Position numbers and translations under genes: made by a program. Below are positions 24,949-33,421 of a stretch of 64,000 nucleotides of DNA, one piece after another; the stretch's first letter is position 1, and the number at the start of each line of letters is the position of its first letter. A model generated the notes under the pieces. It did no database searches. It was given only the letters and a program-made list of their open reading frames with translations, and had not been told where the DNA came from. The DNA is from Ignavibacteria bacterium RIFOXYB12_FULL_35_14 (GTDB lineage: Bacteria > Bacteroidota > Ignavibacteria > Ignavibacteriales > Ignavibacteriaceae), in contig MHAR01000012.1 in assembly GCA_001803045.1 (NCBI GenBank), positions 1 through 64,000 of the forward strand, in the 5' to 3' direction.

Positions 24949-26259
24949 ATGAGGCTCATACTTATTTTTACTTTAATGCTCTCTTCCCTGCTTGCACAAA
25001 GTAAAGCGAATGACGTAAAAACATTCACACTAAAAAATGGGATGCAAATAATTCTGCTCGAAGATCACTCGATTCCGAATGTTGCAATGTATCTGTTTTA
25101 TAAAGTCGGTTCGCGAAACGAATATCCCGGAATTACAGGCATTTCACATTTCTTTGAGCATATGATGTTTAACGGAGCAAAGAAATATGGTCCTAAACAA
25201 TTCGATATTACAATGGAAGCAAATGGAGGAGCCAATAATGCTTATACTTCCAACGACATTACTGTTTATTCCAACTGGTTTCCAAGAAGTGCTATGGAAC
25301 TAATATTTGATTTGGAAGCTGACAGAATTGCCCATCTAAACTTTGATGATAAAATGATCGAAAGCGAAAGAGGAGTAATTCTTTCTGAGCGAAGCACAAT
25401 GCTGGAAAACAGTAACGAATCTTATCTTATGCAGGAAGTTTTTGCTGCTGCGTTTCAGGCTCACCCATACGGTTGGCCAGTGATCGGCTGGGAATCGGAT
25501 ATAAAAAATTGGACGAAGAATGATCTTCAGAATTATTTTAAGACTTACTATTCGCCGAACAATTGTGTTGTGGTTCTTACTGGTGATCTTACTCTTGATG
25601 AAGTAAAAAAGCTCAGCAAAAAATATTTTGAACCAATCCCCTGGCGAAGCGCTCCAAGGAAAGTTCATACTGTAGAGCCGGAGCAGCTTGGCGAAAGAAG
25701 ATTGTTTGTAAAAAAGGAAGTATCAACTCCGCATGTGCTTGCAGTTTATCATGTTCCGGAGGCAAGTTCAACTGATTATTATTCATTACGTCTCCTCAAT
25801 TCCATTTTATCTTCTGGAAATACATCACGACTTTACAGCAGCTTAGTAGATGAAAAACAATTGGCAACAGAAGTTTGGACACATTATGGCGAATCATTCG
25901 ATCCTTATGTTTTTATGATTTATTCTATCTGTAACGAAAACGTAACTCCTTCACAAATTGAAGACGTTGTTTATGAAGAGCTTGATAAAATCGCTAACGA
26001 AGGAATTAATGAAAATGAATTGCAGAAGGTGAAAAACCAAAAGCTCATAGAGTTTTACCATGTGATGGAAACAATTAACGGCAAAGCAAACCAAATAGGA
26101 ACGTATCAGCTTTTCTTTGGTGATTACAAAAAGCTGTTTGATGCTCCGGGTGAATATCAAGAAGTGACTGCGGAGGATATTAAAAATGTTGTTAAAAAAT
26201 ATTTCAATAAATTAAATAGAACTGTCGGAATTCTTCGTGCAGAAGGAGAAACAAAATGA
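24949..26259 (+). CDS. M16 zinc peptidase (pitrilysin/insulinase family), active subunit
   Basis: 436-residue secreted peptidase. After a signal peptide ending near SLLAQS, the inverted zinc motif HFFEH is at 67-71 and the third ligand Glu lies in the downstream ESERGVILSER helix. Two M16 repeats are recognisable: the catalytic half and the inactive half with VYHVPEASS and SRLYSSLV. It cleaves peptides in the periplasm together with the partner encoded by the overlapping next gene. Strong resemblance to PqqL/YmxG-type heterodimeric processing peptidases. ATAGGAG precedes the ATG. Confidence 0.94.
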   Translation: MRLILIFTLMLSSLLAQSKANDVKTFTLKNGMQIILLEDHSIPNVAMYLFYKVGSRNEYPGITGISHFFEHMMFNGAKKYGPKQFDITMEANGGANNAYTSNDITVYSNWFPRSAMELIFDLEADRIAHLNFDDKMIESERGVILSERSTMLENSNESYLMQEVFAAAFQAHPYGWPVIGWESDIKNWTKNDLQNYFKTYYSPNNCVVVLTGDLTLDEVKKLSKKYFEPIPWRSAPRKVHTVEPEQLGERRLFVKKEVSTPHVLAVYHVPEASSTDYYSLRLLNSILSSGNTSRLYSSLVDEKQLATEVWTHYGESFDPYVFMIYSICNENVTPSQIEDVVYEELDKIANEGINENELQKVKNQKLIEFYHVMETINGKANQIGTYQLFFGDYKKLFDAPGEYQEVTAEDIKNVVKKYFNKLNRTVGILRAEGETK

Positions 26260-27641
26260 ATAAGCTAAGAATCAATTTGATCACTCTAATAATTATACTT
26301 TCAGCAACATCTTTCGCTGGCAATTTTAAGCTTCCTCCATATGAAAAAGTAAAGTTGGACAATGGCCTAACAGTCTATTTGATGGAACAGCACGAAGTTC
26401 CTCTTATTTATGTTTCAGCATTAATTCCTTGCGGAGCAATTTATGACGGAAATAAAAACGGATTGACTTTCTTAACTTCAGAATCTCTGCTTTTCGGCAC
26501 TAAAAACTTTACTAAAAAGCAGATTGAAGAAACTTTCGAATTTTACGGCGCAAGCATTTCAACCTCGGCAGGTGCAGAGTTCATCAAAGTCAATGCATCA
26601 TTTGCAATACACGATCAAGAAAAACTCTTGCCAATTTTTCAGGACATTATACTACATCCAACTTTCCCTGAAGACGAAGTTCAAAAAAGAAGACAAAGAT
26701 TATTAGTAGAACTTGATCAAGCCAAGGAAAGTCCGAGACAAGTGATCAGAGCTTATTTTAACAAATTCTTATTTACCGACAACGAATTCGGAAATCCGGT
26801 TCAAGGTTCAAAAGGTACCGTTGCTGAAATCAGTTCTGATGATCTGAAGAATTATTACTCATCCTACTTCAATCCTAAAAATTCTTCGATAGCAATAGTT
26901 GGAGACTTTAACATTTCAGAGATGCGCGGAAAAATTTCTGATTTATTCAATTCCTGGAATATGGAGAATCGAACTCCTACGAATCCGATTTTGATTCCGA
27001 GTTTAGATTTTAACAAGAAACGTGTTTTGCTTGTAAATAAAAATGATTCACAGGAAACAACTTTTCTAATTGGCGGAAAAGGAATTAGCAGAAATAATAC
27101 AGACTTTACTGAAATCCAGGTTATCAACACAATTTTAGGCGACCGCTTTACTTCGTGGCTGAATGAGGAATTAAGAATCAACTCAGGTTTAACTTATGGT
27201 GTTCGAAGCGTTTTTGTTCCTTATAAAAATATCGGCACCTTTTTCATTTCCACTTTCACTGGAAGTGAGAATACAGAAAAAGCAATAGACCTTGCTCTTC
27301 AAGTTCTCAACAGATTGCATACGACCGGGATAACAGATAAAGTTTTACTTTCGGCTAAGAGTTATATCAAGGGACAGTTCCCTCCCAATTATGAAACATC
27401 TGGTGCCTTGGTAAATTTGCTAACAGATATGGATTACTATGGATTCGACGATACTTACATCAACAATTTTGAAAAGAAGATTGATGAGATGACTATTGCC
27501 AAGGCCAATGAAATTGCTAAAAAATATTTCCCAGGTGATAATTTACAATTTGTTATTATCGGAAAGGCATCGGAGATAAAAGATGTTGTAAAAAAATATG
27601 GTGAGATAACAGAGAAAGAAATCACAGCAGATGGATTTTAG
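26256..27641 (+). CDS. M16 peptidase-like protein lacking the zinc motif (partner subunit)
   Basis: 461 residues with a signal peptide and two M16 domains. At the position of HxxEH it reads LTSES, so zinc binding is lost; such proteins act as substrate-binding partners, like the alpha subunit of mitochondrial processing peptidase. NSGLTYGVRS and the GQFPPNYETSGALV segment are typical M16 C-terminal features. It overlaps the active subunit gene by ATGA. Its TAG stop uses the first base of the adjoining REP repeat. Confidence 0.92.
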   Translation: MNKLRINLITLIIILSATSFAGNFKLPPYEKVKLDNGLTVYLMEQHEVPLIYVSALIPCGAIYDGNKNGLTFLTSESLLFGTKNFTKKQIEETFEFYGASISTSAGAEFIKVNASFAIHDQEKLLPIFQDIILHPTFPEDEVQKRRQRLLVELDQAKESPRQVIRAYFNKFLFTDNEFGNPVQGSKGTVAEISSDDLKNYYSSYFNPKNSSIAIVGDFNISEMRGKISDLFNSWNMENRTPTNPILIPSLDFNKKRVLLVNKNDSQETTFLIGGKGISRNNTDFTEIQVINTILGDRFTSWLNEELRINSGLTYGVRSVFVPYKNIGTFFISTFTGSENTEKAIDLALQVLNRLHTTGITDKVLLSAKSYIKGQFPPNYETSGALVNLLTDMDYYGFDDTYINNFEKKIDEMTIAKANEIAKKYFPGDNLQFVIIGKASEIKDVVKKYGEITEKEITADGF

Positions 27642-27766
27642 TAGGGAACAGCCTCCTGGCTGTTCCGCCGTTTGCGTACCTGTCTTAGGAATTTTCATAA
27701 GATGATCCTCCGGACTCAGTCGGTTTATGCCCATAACGGCGGAATGACCAGGAGGTCATTCCCTAC
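27641..27766. repeat. REP pair, left of the RAYT gene
   Basis: Two hairpins in inverted orientation: stem GGAACAGCC with loop TCCT (27645-27666), and stem GGAATGACC with loop AGGA (27741-27762). The outer ends GTAGGG and CCCTAC pair, and inner CCGCCGTT pairs with AACGGCGG, so the whole unit can fold as one cruciform. Stop codons of the M16 partner gene and of the RAYT gene fall in its two ends. Confidence 0.9.
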
Positions 27767-28260
27767 AGATTTAAATTCTCAGGCAAATCCTTTTCTAATT
27801 CCCAATTCAGCGGGTTCAACTGCATATAATTTCTAATCAGAAATAACTCTCTTTCATCTCTAATTATTCTATCGTAAAAAGATTTTTGCCAATGAAATTT
27901 TTCGCTCCCAGCTAATGACTCATTAATTTTTTTTGTTGTAAAAGTTTTAAATCGTTGTATGATAGTCGATAGACTTTTCTTTTGAACATTACCCGGCTTA
28001 TTATCAAGTATAACTATGCCATGAATATGATCGGGCATAATTATGAATTCATCTAATTCACATGGATAATATTTTGGTAGATTCTTCCAAATTTCTTCTA
28101 CAATTCTACCCTTTTCAGTTAGTATAGACTTCTCGTTAATTATTTCTGAAAAGAATTCTTTTCGATTCTCCATGCAAAGGGTAACGAAATAATAAAAACT
28201 ATTGGAATAATCGAATTCTTTTAATCTTAATCTTTTTCGTTGTGTTAAGTTGGCTGCCAT
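27763..28260 (-). CDS. REP-associated tyrosine transposase (RAYT, TnpA-REP)
   Basis: 165-residue HUH single-strand endonuclease of the Y1 transposase group. The HUH motif is His78-Ile-His80 in MPDHIHGIV and the nucleophile is probably Tyr129 in FHWQKSFYDRIIRDE. The first strand SFYYFVTLC is typical. Proteins of this group nick REP hairpins and are thought to have spread them. It is flanked on both sides by matching REP pairs, as in known RAYT loci. Its TAG stop is supplied by the left REP pair. No frameshift or missing motif, so it is probably functional. Confidence 0.95.
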   Translation of the reverse strand: MAANLTQRKRLRLKEFDYSNSFYYFVTLCMENRKEFFSEIINEKSILTEKGRIVEEIWKNLPKYYPCELDEFIIMPDHIHGIVILDNKPGNVQKKSLSTIIQRFKTFTTKKINESLAGSEKFHWQKSFYDRIIRDERELFLIRNYMQLNPLNWELEKDLPENLNL

Positions 28261-28280
28261 AATTAAAAAATAATAATTTC

Positions 28281-28406
28281 GTAGGGAACATCCTCCTGGA
28301 TGTTCCGCCGTTTACGTACCTGTTTTTGGAATTAGCAGAAGGTAATTTCCTAGACCCAATCATTTTCTACCCCTAACTGCGGAATTACCAGGAGGTAATT
28401 CCCTAC
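28281..28406. repeat. REP pair, right of the RAYT gene
   Basis: Same plan and length as the left copy: stem GGAACATCC with loop TCCT, then stem GGAATTACC with loop AGGA, and outer GTAGGG/CCCTAC. Compared with the left copy the stems differ at paired sites. The CCCTAC end gives the TAG stop of bshB1. Confidence 0.9.
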
Positions 28407-29116
28407 AAAAGCCATGACATATTATACTCAATCTTCTCCTCGCAATAAAACGGTTCGCCGTAATGTTTTCCGATTTGAAAACCGTAAAACTGTGCACGTG
28501 AAATTAAATAACTAAAAAACTCCGGACGGCTGATGAACGTCTCCGGTTCTTTACTGTTGGAATCGAAGAATTGCGTTTTGAATGCTTTAACTGCTTTCAT
28601 CTTCTGCTCAAAAGAATCCGAAACATCAACAATAAAACTGGGTTCGAAGGTGTACGTCTGCATGTAATAAAAAAGTTTCTTTGGACGATAAGCTTTTTGT
28701 TCAACTTGTTTATCAAATGTTTTAACTTTTAGCAGCCCTGTGGAAAACATCGCTTCCTTTACTAATGCACTTGCATCCTGATGATCGGGATGACGATCTC
28801 TAAAGTATGGCGCAAAAATAATTTTAGGTTTGTATTTTCTAATCTCTCTTATCAACATCATAAGATTTTCTTTCGTTCTTTGAATATTTCCATCGGGAAT
28901 ACCAAGATTAACCCTGACTGAAACGTTCAAAATCTTATCGGCCGCTACAGCTTCCTTTTCGCGCGTTTTCACATCTCCGCGTGTCCCCAACTCCCCTTTT
29001 GTCAAGTCAACAATTCCGACTTTATAATTTTGCTTTGTTAATTTAGCAATGCTTCCACCCATTGAAAGTTCAGCATCATCTGGATGAGCTGCAAAAACAA
29101 GTATATCTAGTGTCAT
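28403..29116 (-). CDS. bshB1: Bacillithiol biosynthesis deacetylase BshB1
   Basis: Removes the acetyl group from GlcNAc-malate in bacillithiol synthesis; a zinc enzyme of the PIG-L/LmbE family. The 237-residue protein has the zinc motif AHPDDAEL (10-17) and the later RDRHPDHQDA motif with the third ligand. MTLDIL at the start matches the family N-terminus, and GAAGAGA lies 9 nt upstream, so I chose this ATG over one three codons earlier and a TTG further up. BshA and BshC are not in the window. The stop codon lies inside a REP repeat. Confidence 0.93.
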   Translation of the reverse strand: MTLDILVFAAHPDDAELSMGGSIAKLTKQNYKVGIVDLTKGELGTRGDVKTREKEAVAADKILNVSVRVNLGIPDGNIQRTKENLMMLIREIRKYKPKIIFAPYFRDRHPDHQDASALVKEAMFSTGLLKVKTFDKQVEQKAYRPKKLFYYMQTYTFEPSFIVDVSDSFEQKMKAVKAFKTQFFDSNSKEPETFISRPEFFSYLISRAQFYGFQIGKHYGEPFYCEEKIEYNMSWLL

Positions 29117-29335
29117 TTTATGCATTCTCTTCAAATTGTTAAAACACTACTTTTAACTTATCTATTTTTCTTGTTGATTTCCACAAAGGAAATCACAATT
29201 TTAACTGAGGAGATAAACCATTTCTTTAGAGTATTTTGAAGCAGGATGCTACAAATGAACAAAGAAGATGGTGTTGGTGAGGTGAGAAGTTAGGAGTTGG
29301 GTGTTTGAATAATCAATGAAAAAATGTCAAACAAC

Positions 29336-29416
29336 ATATACCAGGCAACAGCCCACTTGCTCTTCTTTGGTTGGAATGATATCAAGCAATTTGGCGGGCA
29401 ACTAATAGTTATATGC
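29336..29416. other. attC-like imperfect palindrome (left border of gene pair)
   Basis: CATATA...GCCC at 29336-29355 faces GGGC...TATATG at 29397-29416, two paired blocks on each side separated by spacers of similar length, as in integron attC sites. The right end GTTATATG resembles a recombination box GTTRRRY only in part. No integrase is near. I treat it as a candidate cassette border. Confidence 0.35.
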
Positions 29417-29426
29417 ACGTATAAAA

Positions 29427-29999
29427 ATGAATCAAAAATTTGAAAATGAAATAAAAATTGTTGAGAAGTACTATCATCATTTGTATAACCAAGATAATAT
29501 TTTGCATCAAATACGTTCTTTTAAAATTTTGCATGGGGGCGGCTTTAGATACGAAAGTAAAGGAAAGGAGTCAGTTAGCCCAATAAAAGAATTATCTATG
29601 GAAATATTTTATAAATATGAAGAAGTAAGAGATTTTGAATTAGAATCATTCTGTCAAAAACTCAATGAGATGGTTATTAACAGACTAGGTCAAATTCAGA
29701 AAATGATGTATAGTGAAATTATAAGCGCAACTGAATTAACTGGGAATAAAGTCGATGCAAAAGGTGCAAAAATGAATCCTGATCTAATTTTAGATATGTT
29801 AGAAAAAATAGAAATCAGATTTAATGAAGATGATGAACCTATACTACCTCAATTACATTTAGCTCCACAGCAATTCAACAAAATTAAAGATATGAAATTT
29901 ACACCTGAGCAAGAAAAGAGACAGCAAGAGATTATAGATAATAAAAGAAAAAAATGGTATGCTAAAAAACGTTATAGAAAATTATCTTATCTCGATTAA
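29427..29999 (+). CDS. Unrecognised protein, first of an overlapping pair
   Basis: 190 residues that I cannot assign. It looks mainly helical and strongly charged, with HGGGFRYESKGK near residue 36 and a very basic tail (NKRKKWYAKKRYRKLSYLD). No signal peptide or membrane helix. The last 41 nt overlap the start of the next gene, so the two are almost certainly expressed together. Base use is even more AT-rich than its neighbours, which with the palindromic borders suggests transfer. A partner or antitoxin-like role for the nuclease-like neighbour is conceivable but not shown. Confidence 0.7.
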   Translation: MNQKFENEIKIVEKYYHHLYNQDNILHQIRSFKILHGGGFRYESKGKESVSPIKELSMEIFYKYEEVRDFELESFCQKLNEMVINRLGQIQKMMYSEIISATELTGNKVDAKGAKMNPDLILDMLEKIEIRFNEDDEPILPQLHLAPQQFNKIKDMKFTPEQEKRQQEIIDNKRKKWYAKKRYRKLSYLD

Positions 30000-31494
30000 A
30001 GAAGTCCAATTTTTCGCTCCTTTCAAAGTTCTTCTGGAAAATATGGATTTTTTTGATATTCATTTAATTCATGGTCCAACTGAATTTGGCAAAGATTTCA
30101 TAGCAAAGAAAAATATTGATGATCACATTATTCAATATTGCTTTCAGATAAAAGTTGGTGATATAAATCTAGCTAAATTTATGAATGAAATTAAACCCCA
30201 GTTGCTAGAAATCATTACGAATAAAATATCTCATCCGAATTTTGATCCTAAATTAACTCAAGAAATAATTTTCGTTACAACTGGAACACTTAAACCCCCT
30301 GCAACAATTTCTTTTCAAAAGTTCAACTCTTATGCTCAAAAAACATTTAATATCAATCCCATTTTAACTTGGGAAAAGGATAAACTTCTGAGAGATTTCA
30401 CTCAAATTGGGATTGAACCATTTTTTGAACTTCACAATTCCCCAGAGTTTGTGAGTAGATTTTTTGATTTATTCGCAAAGGTTAAAAAACAATATGAATT
30501 TACAACATTTGATATTGTAAGCTACACAGATTATTGGCTTTCTCTCGATCTTTCTATACATGAAAATAAATTACAAGTATTATTTGAAGGTTATTTCTTT
30601 TCCAAATTATTTCTAGATATAAAGGATTATTATAACTCTGTATTATTTTTGGCTTCTTTAGCTCGTGTTCTAATTAAAAATAAATTGTTTGAGGAGTTTA
30701 GTGAGTTTCTTACCAGTTCTATTCTTGATTCAATAACTTCTTTTTATGTTGATTATTCATCAAAAAATGATACAGAGAAGAAAAATTATTTTATTAGCAA
30801 AGGGATTTTTTCTATTTTAGTCTACCCCAGCGTCTGCCTTAAATCATTAGAACTATTTGCACTTTATATATTATTGACAGAAGAAAATCACGATCCAATA
30901 ATAAGTACTTTTTTTGAACTACTTAAGGAAAAAGGAGCGTACCGTCCAATAAGTGATAATTTTGGTAATGCGATAATATTTATTTCTTTAGTGCTGATAA
31001 AACTGAATAAAGAAGACTTGTTAAAGAAATATCTTATAAATATTACCGTATGGTTGTGTGATCGATACGAACAAAATGGTATAGCTCCTATTGGATACAA
31101 ACCAGATGAGGAATATGAACAGATAATATCCGAATATCTAAGTGGACTCACCTTTCACGAACGTAAAACTAGTTTTATAGCATCAATTATTTTAGATATT
31201 TGTTTTTATTTAGGCGACGATAAATTGTATTCAGATATCGCTAATGATTTTCGTGCAGTAGAAATTATCCCAGAATATTTTCACGTCAATGAGATTGACC
31301 AATTGTTTGATTATGATAAAATAGTTACTCAAACTGATCATGATTTTTCATTAGAATTAAAAACTGATTTTGCAGAATATGTAAAATATCGTGATGCTAA
31401 ATTTAATATCACTCTGCAAAAACAAGAGGCTCTTTTATTGATGTTTCAGCTAAAAGATAGATATTTCCCCAAGATTATTTGGGAATTAATTTAA
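29959..31494 (+). CDS. Putative nuclease-like protein with large helical C-terminus
   Basis: 511 residues, function unknown. Residues about 31-100 show a possible PD-(D/E)XK pattern of the Mrr type: Glu42 and Asp46 in GPTEFGKDF, then Gln63-Ile-Lys65 in CFQIKVGD. The remaining 400 residues are alpha-helical with many Phe, Leu and Lys and no motif I know. The ATG lies within the end of the preceding gene. Together they form a compact two-gene unit bordered by attC-like palindromes, typical of accessory or defence cargo. The nuclease call is inference from spacing of a few residues. Confidence 0.6.
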   Translation: MLKNVIENYLISIKEVQFFAPFKVLLENMDFFDIHLIHGPTEFGKDFIAKKNIDDHIIQYCFQIKVGDINLAKFMNEIKPQLLEIITNKISHPNFDPKLTQEIIFVTTGTLKPPATISFQKFNSYAQKTFNINPILTWEKDKLLRDFTQIGIEPFFELHNSPEFVSRFFDLFAKVKKQYEFTTFDIVSYTDYWLSLDLSIHENKLQVLFEGYFFSKLFLDIKDYYNSVLFLASLARVLIKNKLFEEFSEFLTSSILDSITSFYVDYSSKNDTEKKNYFISKGIFSILVYPSVCLKSLELFALYILLTEENHDPIISTFFELLKEKGAYRPISDNFGNAIIFISLVLIKLNKEDLLKKYLINITVWLCDRYEQNGIAPIGYKPDEEYEQIISEYLSGLTFHERKTSFIASIILDICFYLGDDKLYSDIANDFRAVEIIPEYFHVNEIDQLFDYDKIVTQTDHDFSLELKTDFAEYVKYRDAKFNITLQKQEALLLMFQLKDRYFPKIIWELI

Positions 31495-31517
31495 AAGTGA
31501 ATATGACAAGTGTCTCA

Positions 31518-31575
31518 AACGGAATGCTTCTTTCGCATTTTGCATTTGTGCAGTTTAAAAGTTTGTTCTTCCGTT
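31518..31575. other. Inverted repeat downstream of the gene pair
   Basis: AACGGAA (31518-31524) and TTCCGTT (31569-31575) are perfect inverted 7-mers 44 nt apart, 24 nt after the second gene's stop. It may be part of a cassette end or a terminator; no T-tract follows directly. Confidence 0.3.
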
Positions 31576-31615
31576 ACAGTTTTTTGTCCAGCATAGTTTG
31601 TAAATGAAATTTTGT

Positions 31616-31678
31616 TATTTAATAAATGTGGCATTGTCGTTTTGGGCTACGGCTTAAGCACAACGCCGTTAATAAATA
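31616..31678. other. attC-like imperfect palindrome (right border of gene pair)
   Basis: TATTTA and GGCATTGT on the left pair with ACAACGCC and TAATAAATA on the right in mirrored order, around a centre containing GGGCTACGGCTTAAG. The two-block stem resembles integron attC sites, although the end GTTAATA does not fit GTTRRRY exactly. With the palindrome at 29336-29416 it brackets the two unknown genes. Confidence 0.35.
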
Positions 31679-31722
31679 GATTAGGTATCATAAATAATTT
31701 AATTTTTAGAAATGGAGTCCAA

Positions 31723-33381
31723 ATGCGTATCACATTTATCATTTCAATCATCATTTCATTTGCATTCGTCATGAATTCAAATCCGCCATCAAATAAAAAG
31801 GCATTCATTAACGGAAAGGTTTACACCGTTAATGATAAACAGTCGTTAGCAGAAGCGGTTTTAGTTGAAGGAAATAAAATCATCTTTGTCGGTTCAACAG
31901 ATGAAGTAAAAAAGATGATTGATGCATCAACAGAATTAATTGACCTTAACGGAAAACTAATGCTGCCAGGATTCATTGACGATCATGTTCATTTCACAAG
32001 CGGTGGATTCTACCTACAAGGAATTGACCTGCGTCCCGCAAAATCAACATCTGAGTTCAAGGAAATATTAAAAAAATATGCTGAGAAAAATAAAGGCAAA
32101 TGGATTACCGGCGGTAATTGGGATCATGAAGCATGGGAAGTTAAAGATCTTCCCATTAAAGAAATGATTGATGAGTTCACTCAGAAAACCCTCGTCTTTG
32201 TTGACCGTTTTGATGGTCACATGGCGCTTGCAAATTCCTATGCATTAAAGCTTGCAAAGATCACAAAGGAAACTCCAAGTCCTGAAGGTGGATTAATTGT
32301 TAAAGATCCCAAAACAGGTGAACCAACAGGAATTCTTAAAGACAATGCGATGCAATTAATCTATTCCATCATTCCTTCATCAACGAAAGAAGAAACATAC
32401 AAAGCAGCATTGACAGCATTGAATCATGCAAAAGAATTTGGAGTGACAAGCGTTCAGGATATTACCTACTCACAAGACCTTGCGACCTATAAAAGATTAG
32501 AGAAAGAAGGAAAGCTGAATTGCCGAATTTACACGCGTATGGCAATTGCTAATTATAAAAACCTCGTGAAGGATAAAATTCATGTCGGATATGGAAGTGA
32601 AAAACTTAAACTTGGTTCACTGAAGGGATTTGCAGATGGTTCATTGGGATCAAGCACAGCTTGGTTCTTTGAGTCATACAATCAAGACACAACTACTTCA
32701 GGTTTAGCAATGGATATTGTAACGGATGGAAATTTGCGTGATTGGTCAATTGATGCAGATAAGAATGGATTGCAGCTTTGCGTTCACGCAATCGGTGATA
32801 AAGCAAACAACTACATGCTCAATCTATATCAAGAAATTATTGATAAAAATCCTAAATGGGAGAGACGATTTAGAATAGAACATGCACAACATGTCCGCTT
32901 TGAAGACATTCCCCGTTTTGCAGAACTTGGTGTGATTGCTTCAGTACAGCCGTATCATGCAATTGATGATGGAGTCTGGGCAGAAAAGAGAATTGGACCT
33001 GACCGAATTAAGTACACTTATCCATTCAGAACTTTTCTAGATAATAAAGTTATGCTCTGTTTTGGCAGCGATTGGACTGTCGCACCAATCAATCCCCTGC
33101 TTGGAATTTATGCCGCTGTTACCCGCAGGACTTTAGATGATAAAAATCCAAATGGATGGATTCCCGAACAGAAAATAACAGTTGAAGAGGCAATTAAAGC
33201 TTACACAATTAATAATGCTTACGCTGCATTCGAAGAGAATGTTAAAGGAAGTATTGATGTTGGTAAACTTGCTGACTTAGTTATACTCAATGAAGATATT
33301 TTAACGATTGATCCGGTGAAGATAAAGGATGTTAAAGTTGATATGACTGTTTTTGATGGGAAGGTGATTTATAAAAGATAG
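31723..33381 (+). CDS. Exported amidohydrolase (YtcJ-like)
   Basis: 552-residue metal-dependent hydrolase of the Amidohydro_3/YtcJ group. A signal peptide (MRITFIISIIISFAFVMNS) is followed by a beta-sandwich start (INGKVYTVNDK), the metal motif HVH in GFIDDHVHF, later histidines in HAIGDKAN and EHAQHVRFED, and the Asp in GSDWTVAP. The substrate is unknown; related enzymes hydrolyse amides or formamides. GGAG 5 nt before the ATG fixes the start; an upstream ATG at 31612 would read through the palindromic border. Confidence 0.9.
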   Translation: MRITFIISIIISFAFVMNSNPPSNKKAFINGKVYTVNDKQSLAEAVLVEGNKIIFVGSTDEVKKMIDASTELIDLNGKLMLPGFIDDHVHFTSGGFYLQGIDLRPAKSTSEFKEILKKYAEKNKGKWITGGNWDHEAWEVKDLPIKEMIDEFTQKTLVFVDRFDGHMALANSYALKLAKITKETPSPEGGLIVKDPKTGEPTGILKDNAMQLIYSIIPSSTKEETYKAALTALNHAKEFGVTSVQDITYSQDLATYKRLEKEGKLNCRIYTRMAIANYKNLVKDKIHVGYGSEKLKLGSLKGFADGSLGSSTAWFFESYNQDTTTSGLAMDIVTDGNLRDWSIDADKNGLQLCVHAIGDKANNYMLNLYQEIIDKNPKWERRFRIEHAQHVRFEDIPRFAELGVIASVQPYHAIDDGVWAEKRIGPDRIKYTYPFRTFLDNKVMLCFGSDWTVAPINPLLGIYAAVTRRTLDDKNPNGWIPEQKITVEEAIKAYTINNAYAAFEENVKGSIDVGKLADLVILNEDILTIDPVKIKDVKVDMTVFDGKVIYKR

Positions 33382-33421
33382 TCACAAATTATTTTGGGTA
33401 ATATTTTTGAGTTTATTTGTG

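Noticed and set aside
29336-31678. Complete integron
   Set aside because: No integrase gene, and the palindrome ends fit the GTTRRRY box only in part, so I report them only as attC-like.
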